Below are positions 62,016 through 64,000 of a stretch of 64,000 nt of DNA, piece by piece (the stretch's first letter is position 1; every line of letters starts with the position of its first letter). Under the pieces are notes generated by a model. It had not been told where the DNA came from. It did not search any database and was given only the letters and a program-made list of their open reading frames with translations. This stretch comes from Desmonostoc muscorum FACHB-395 (GTDB taxonomy: Bacteria > Cyanobacteriota > Cyanobacteriia > Cyanobacteriales > Nostocaceae). The stretch spans positions 20,636-84,635 of the forward strand of contig NZ_JACJSF010000033.1 in assembly GCF_014698035.1 (NCBI RefSeq), in the 5' to 3' direction. Both the position numbers and the translations under genes were made by a program.

Positions 62016-62483
62016 GTGTCAGATAATTTTTTTGATTTGCATCTTGAAGATGATATAGATATCTTTAAAGGGTTGACAATTCTTGCGGTAGATGACACAA
62101 ACGATATCTTGATTCTAATTAGCTATATTTTTGAAAGCTATGGAATTCATGTGATGACCGCATCATCAGCTGCGGCAGCATTTGAAATCATTAAACAATT
62201 CCCGGTGGATCTTTTAATAAGTGATATTGCTATGCCAGAAAAGTCTGGGTATTGGTTAATACAGAAAGTTAGAACACTTACGCATCCACAAAAAAGAGAA
62301 ATTCCGGCAATTGCTTTTACTGGCAGTTTTGAAGATAATTCCTCTGAAAAGGCTCTGGAGTTTGGGTTTCATATCTATCTTCAAAAGTCTTCTACCCCGA
62401 AGCTGTTAATCACAGAAGTAGTAAAACTACTATTAGGGGTAGTGTTTCGCAAACCAACTTCATCGCTTGAAAATAGGGGATGA
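62016..62483 (+). CDS. Single-domain response regulator (REC), GTG start
   Basis: 155 residues from GTG 62016, with GGGAGG about ten bases upstream. Receiver features: LTILAVDDTNDILILISYI, phospho-acceptor in LLISDIAMPEKSGYWLI, IPAIAFTGSFEDN and IYLQKSSTPKLLI. The conserved Lys-Pro is Lys-Ser, a small but unusual change next to the active site. It is a close paralogue of the regulator at 34151-34612. There is no output domain. Confidence 0.88.
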   Translation: MSDNFFDLHLEDDIDIFKGLTILAVDDTNDILILISYIFESYGIHVMTASSAAAAFEIIKQFPVDLLISDIAMPEKSGYWLIQKVRTLTHPQKREIPAIAFTGSFEDNSSEKALEFGFHIYLQKSSTPKLLITEVVKLLLGVVFRKPTSSLENRG

Positions 62484-62617
62484 GGGAGCAGAGGGGCAGG
62501 GGAGCAGGGCTTTCAAGGGCAGGTTTTTTGTTTAAGCCGATGAGAAAGCTGTGGGACTAAACTCCACATTGCCAAAACTTTCGCTTGTGGCCGACTTAGG
62601 TGTGGTAGCTTTTGGTT

Positions 62618-62726
62618 AACGATCGCTATCCAACTGTTCAAGCCTGAATACTCGTTCATGACCTGCTTTGTGCCACGATGTTTTATCCTATCATCTACCC
62701 TTTTCTAAAAACCTGCACTTGAAAGC
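62618..62726. repeat. Right arm of the roughly 100-bp inverted repeat
   Basis: The complement of 60623-60721 with about two substitutions, plus a looser match outside. Together the arms enclose about 1.9 kb that includes two complete genes in opposite orientation. Confidence 0.8.
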
Positions 62727-62777
62727 CCCTGCCCCTGGGCACCTCTGCCCAAGAGCTTGCCACCACGCAAAATTCCC

Positions 62778-62793
62778 TTGGCAGACTACTAGA
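62778..62793. repeat. Solo IS630 end
   Basis: CTTGGCAGACTACTAG, identical to the right end of the complete IS630 at 3.1-4.3 kb and the solo end at 38.1 kb, same orientation. The preceding bases (CGCAAAATTC) resemble the inner part of the IS end but are diverged. Confidence 0.65.
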
Positions 62794-62972
62794 TTATGCT
62801 GGGACATCTGCACGAAAAAGAAATTTGTACTCAATTGGTAAATTCTTCAGCAAGGGACTCGTATTTCCCATCGATTTGGTGTACCTTGTTATTTCTGTGC
62901 AATTATTAATACCCATCTTCTCGCAACTTTACTCATCCAAATTTTAAGCCAATGCCTTCAAGGGAACAGCCA

Positions 62973-63266
62973 ATGAAAACTTCTAATGATACAGATACGA
63001 AGAAGATCATCAAAAAATCCGACAAGCTTACCCTGAGACAGATGAAGCTAATCGAGGAGGCTGAAGACCAACTTCTTCAAGCTAATACTGTCAATTCTCC
63101 AGCCCCTGTGGTTGAGGTTGAGGAGAAACCAGTAGCGATTTCAGAGCCTAGAGTTCCTGACTATATTCCATTGCTTGACAATCCTCCAGTACAATCGGTG
63201 GGCAATTCCGGCTGGCAAGTGTCTGATGTCTGGCGGGATATCCGCGTTGATGATTTTTGTAATTAA
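62973..63266 (+). CDS. Small hypothetical protein (97 residues)
   Basis: ATG 62973 (MKTSNDTDTKKIIKKSDKLT) is preferred because AAGGGA lies about seven bases upstream; ATG 62952 is an in-frame alternative. There is a Lys-rich N-terminus, an amphipathic helix (RQMKLIEEAEDQLLQANTVN) and a Pro/Val-rich tail (VVEVEEKPVAISEPRVPDYI, then VSDVWRDIRVDDFCN). Soluble. I do not recognise the family. Confidence 0.55.
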   Translation: MKTSNDTDTKKIIKKSDKLTLRQMKLIEEAEDQLLQANTVNSPAPVVEVEEKPVAISEPRVPDYIPLLDNPPVQSVGNSGWQVSDVWRDIRVDDFCN

Positions 63267-64000
63267 AGCAGGCAATTTGTATTCCCAGACGGTTCTGCAT
63301 CAAGGCGGTTGCAATTATCCACGATCCGAATCTTAGAGATTGAGGGACAGGCACCTGATCAGGGAGAAAAGTTTTCCCGAAGGCATACTTGTGCAGCAAT
63401 ACCTCAATACTTCGTTAAAACGATAATATGCAACCGCCTGAGCAATTTTTGTAAACTATCTTTGCACTCAGTCAAAGATATAGTTAATTGTGCCTATAAT
63501 AAGTTACGGCTAACTATAACTAAAAGTTAGCACCCTGTAAATGGTTATCGCTTGGATTACGCATCAAAGGTGATACCAAAGAAAACAAAATTTATCGGCA
63601 GCGCAATAGTTTCTATTCTGTTGCCAACATGCTCCCTCCGCGATCGCATGTTGGTGAAAGTGTTGTATATCAAGGAAAGTGGTTTTTATCGTAGTTGATG
63701 TCGGATAAAAGATAAGGGTAGAATATATTTGCCACTGACGACCTATACCAGGGCGAACGCGCGGTATTTGTAAAACCCTTACTGGATAAGGATATTGATC
63801 ATAAATGGTCTAAATCACAACAAGCTAAAACCCTTGCTATTAAAGGATTGTTATACTTTAGATACGTTTGCCGTACACCCAATACTTAGCAAATGTCACT
63901 GTAAGCATAAGATGAGCAACTTGCTCACTTTATGGTTTCAAACCGGGTTGCTCAATTTATGCGTCCCAAAGTGAAGACAGTGAACCTAAAGAGTGGAAAT
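63267..64000. other. Terminal spacer with decayed coding sequence
   Basis: A plus-strand stretch (about 63735-63888: ATDDLYQGERAVFVKPLLDK, then DIDHKWSKSQQAKTLAIKGL) reads like protein but has no start and ends at TAG. A HIP1 site lies near 63644. I could not identify the source. No complete gene is supported. Confidence 0.4.

Larger units (their letters stand above)
62484..62972. other. Spacer with an inverted-repeat arm and solo IS end
   Basis: No gene. It contains the right arm of the roughly 100-bp inverted repeat (62618-62726) and a solo IS630 end (62778-62793). GGGGCAGGGG-type purine stretches near 62490-62510 echo sequence near 60600. Confidence 0.5.

Overview
The window looks like accessory DNA from a filamentous, Nostoc-like cyanobacterium. 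The octamer GCGATCGC (HIP1) recurs throughout. The protein families are typical of Nostocales: KGK, DUF1392, DUF2382, DUF4331, hybrid GAF/PAS histidine kinases and CyRepA-type plasmid replication proteins. There are no rRNA, tRNA, ribosomal or central-metabolism genes. A plasmid replication protein, several insertion sequences and many broken genes point to a large plasmid or an integrated plasmid region. I cannot tell which from the sequence alone.

Layout. Positions 1-7.4 kb hold a partial sigma-like gene, a nonsense-mutated YbaK gene, a glutathione S-transferase, small hypothetical genes (one frameshifted at a 4-bp tandem repeat), an IS630-family element inserted cleanly into a small gene, and a large unknown gene. 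Positions 7.5-11.6 kb carry one intact plasmid-type gene and three decayed relatives on the minus strand, with a TPR-Arr (rifampin ADP-ribosyltransferase-like) gene and a GNAT gene between them. Positions 11.7-23.1 kb form a plasmid module: a divergent XRE regulator, a promoter with repeated operator-like sites, a plus-strand series of small genes (DUF1392, BRO-N, AlkB-like), the CyRepA1-like replication protein, a decayed dnaB fragment and a RecD-like helicase. ASCH genes follow.

Positions 24.7-47.2 kb are dominated by signal transduction: a giant kinase/ATPase/GAF/PAS/GGDEF protein cut off by an IS5-family element, four intact response regulators and two decayed ones, and two large hybrid histidine kinases. 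One of these kinases begins with a ParD/CopG-like ribbon-helix-helix domain. Positions 47.4-57.1 kb carry a TetR regulator, a STAND-type ATPase, a PEP-CTERM protein and a DUF4331-TPR-nickel/cobalt exporter operon. Positions 57.3-64 kb are decayed again: IS remnants, an old-yellow-enzyme fragment and an rpaB-like fragment joined by a truncated IS, then an AraC regulator and a response regulator enclosed by a roughly 100-bp inverted repeat.

The most unusual signals are: (a) the ribbon-helix-helix/hybrid-kinase fusion, whose start is set by a good ribosome binding site; (b) a paired inverted TAAGTAGGT element upstream of two distant genes (the sigma-like gene and the STAND ATPase); (c) iterated 17-bp palindromes inside the plasmid gene at 10.6-11.6 kb; (d) the uncharacterised plasmid gene series at 12-17 kb; and (e) two insertion sequences whose flanks belong to unrelated genes, which records IS-mediated deletions or rearrangements. 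Family names below are recalled from known cyanobacterial proteins. No database search was possible.
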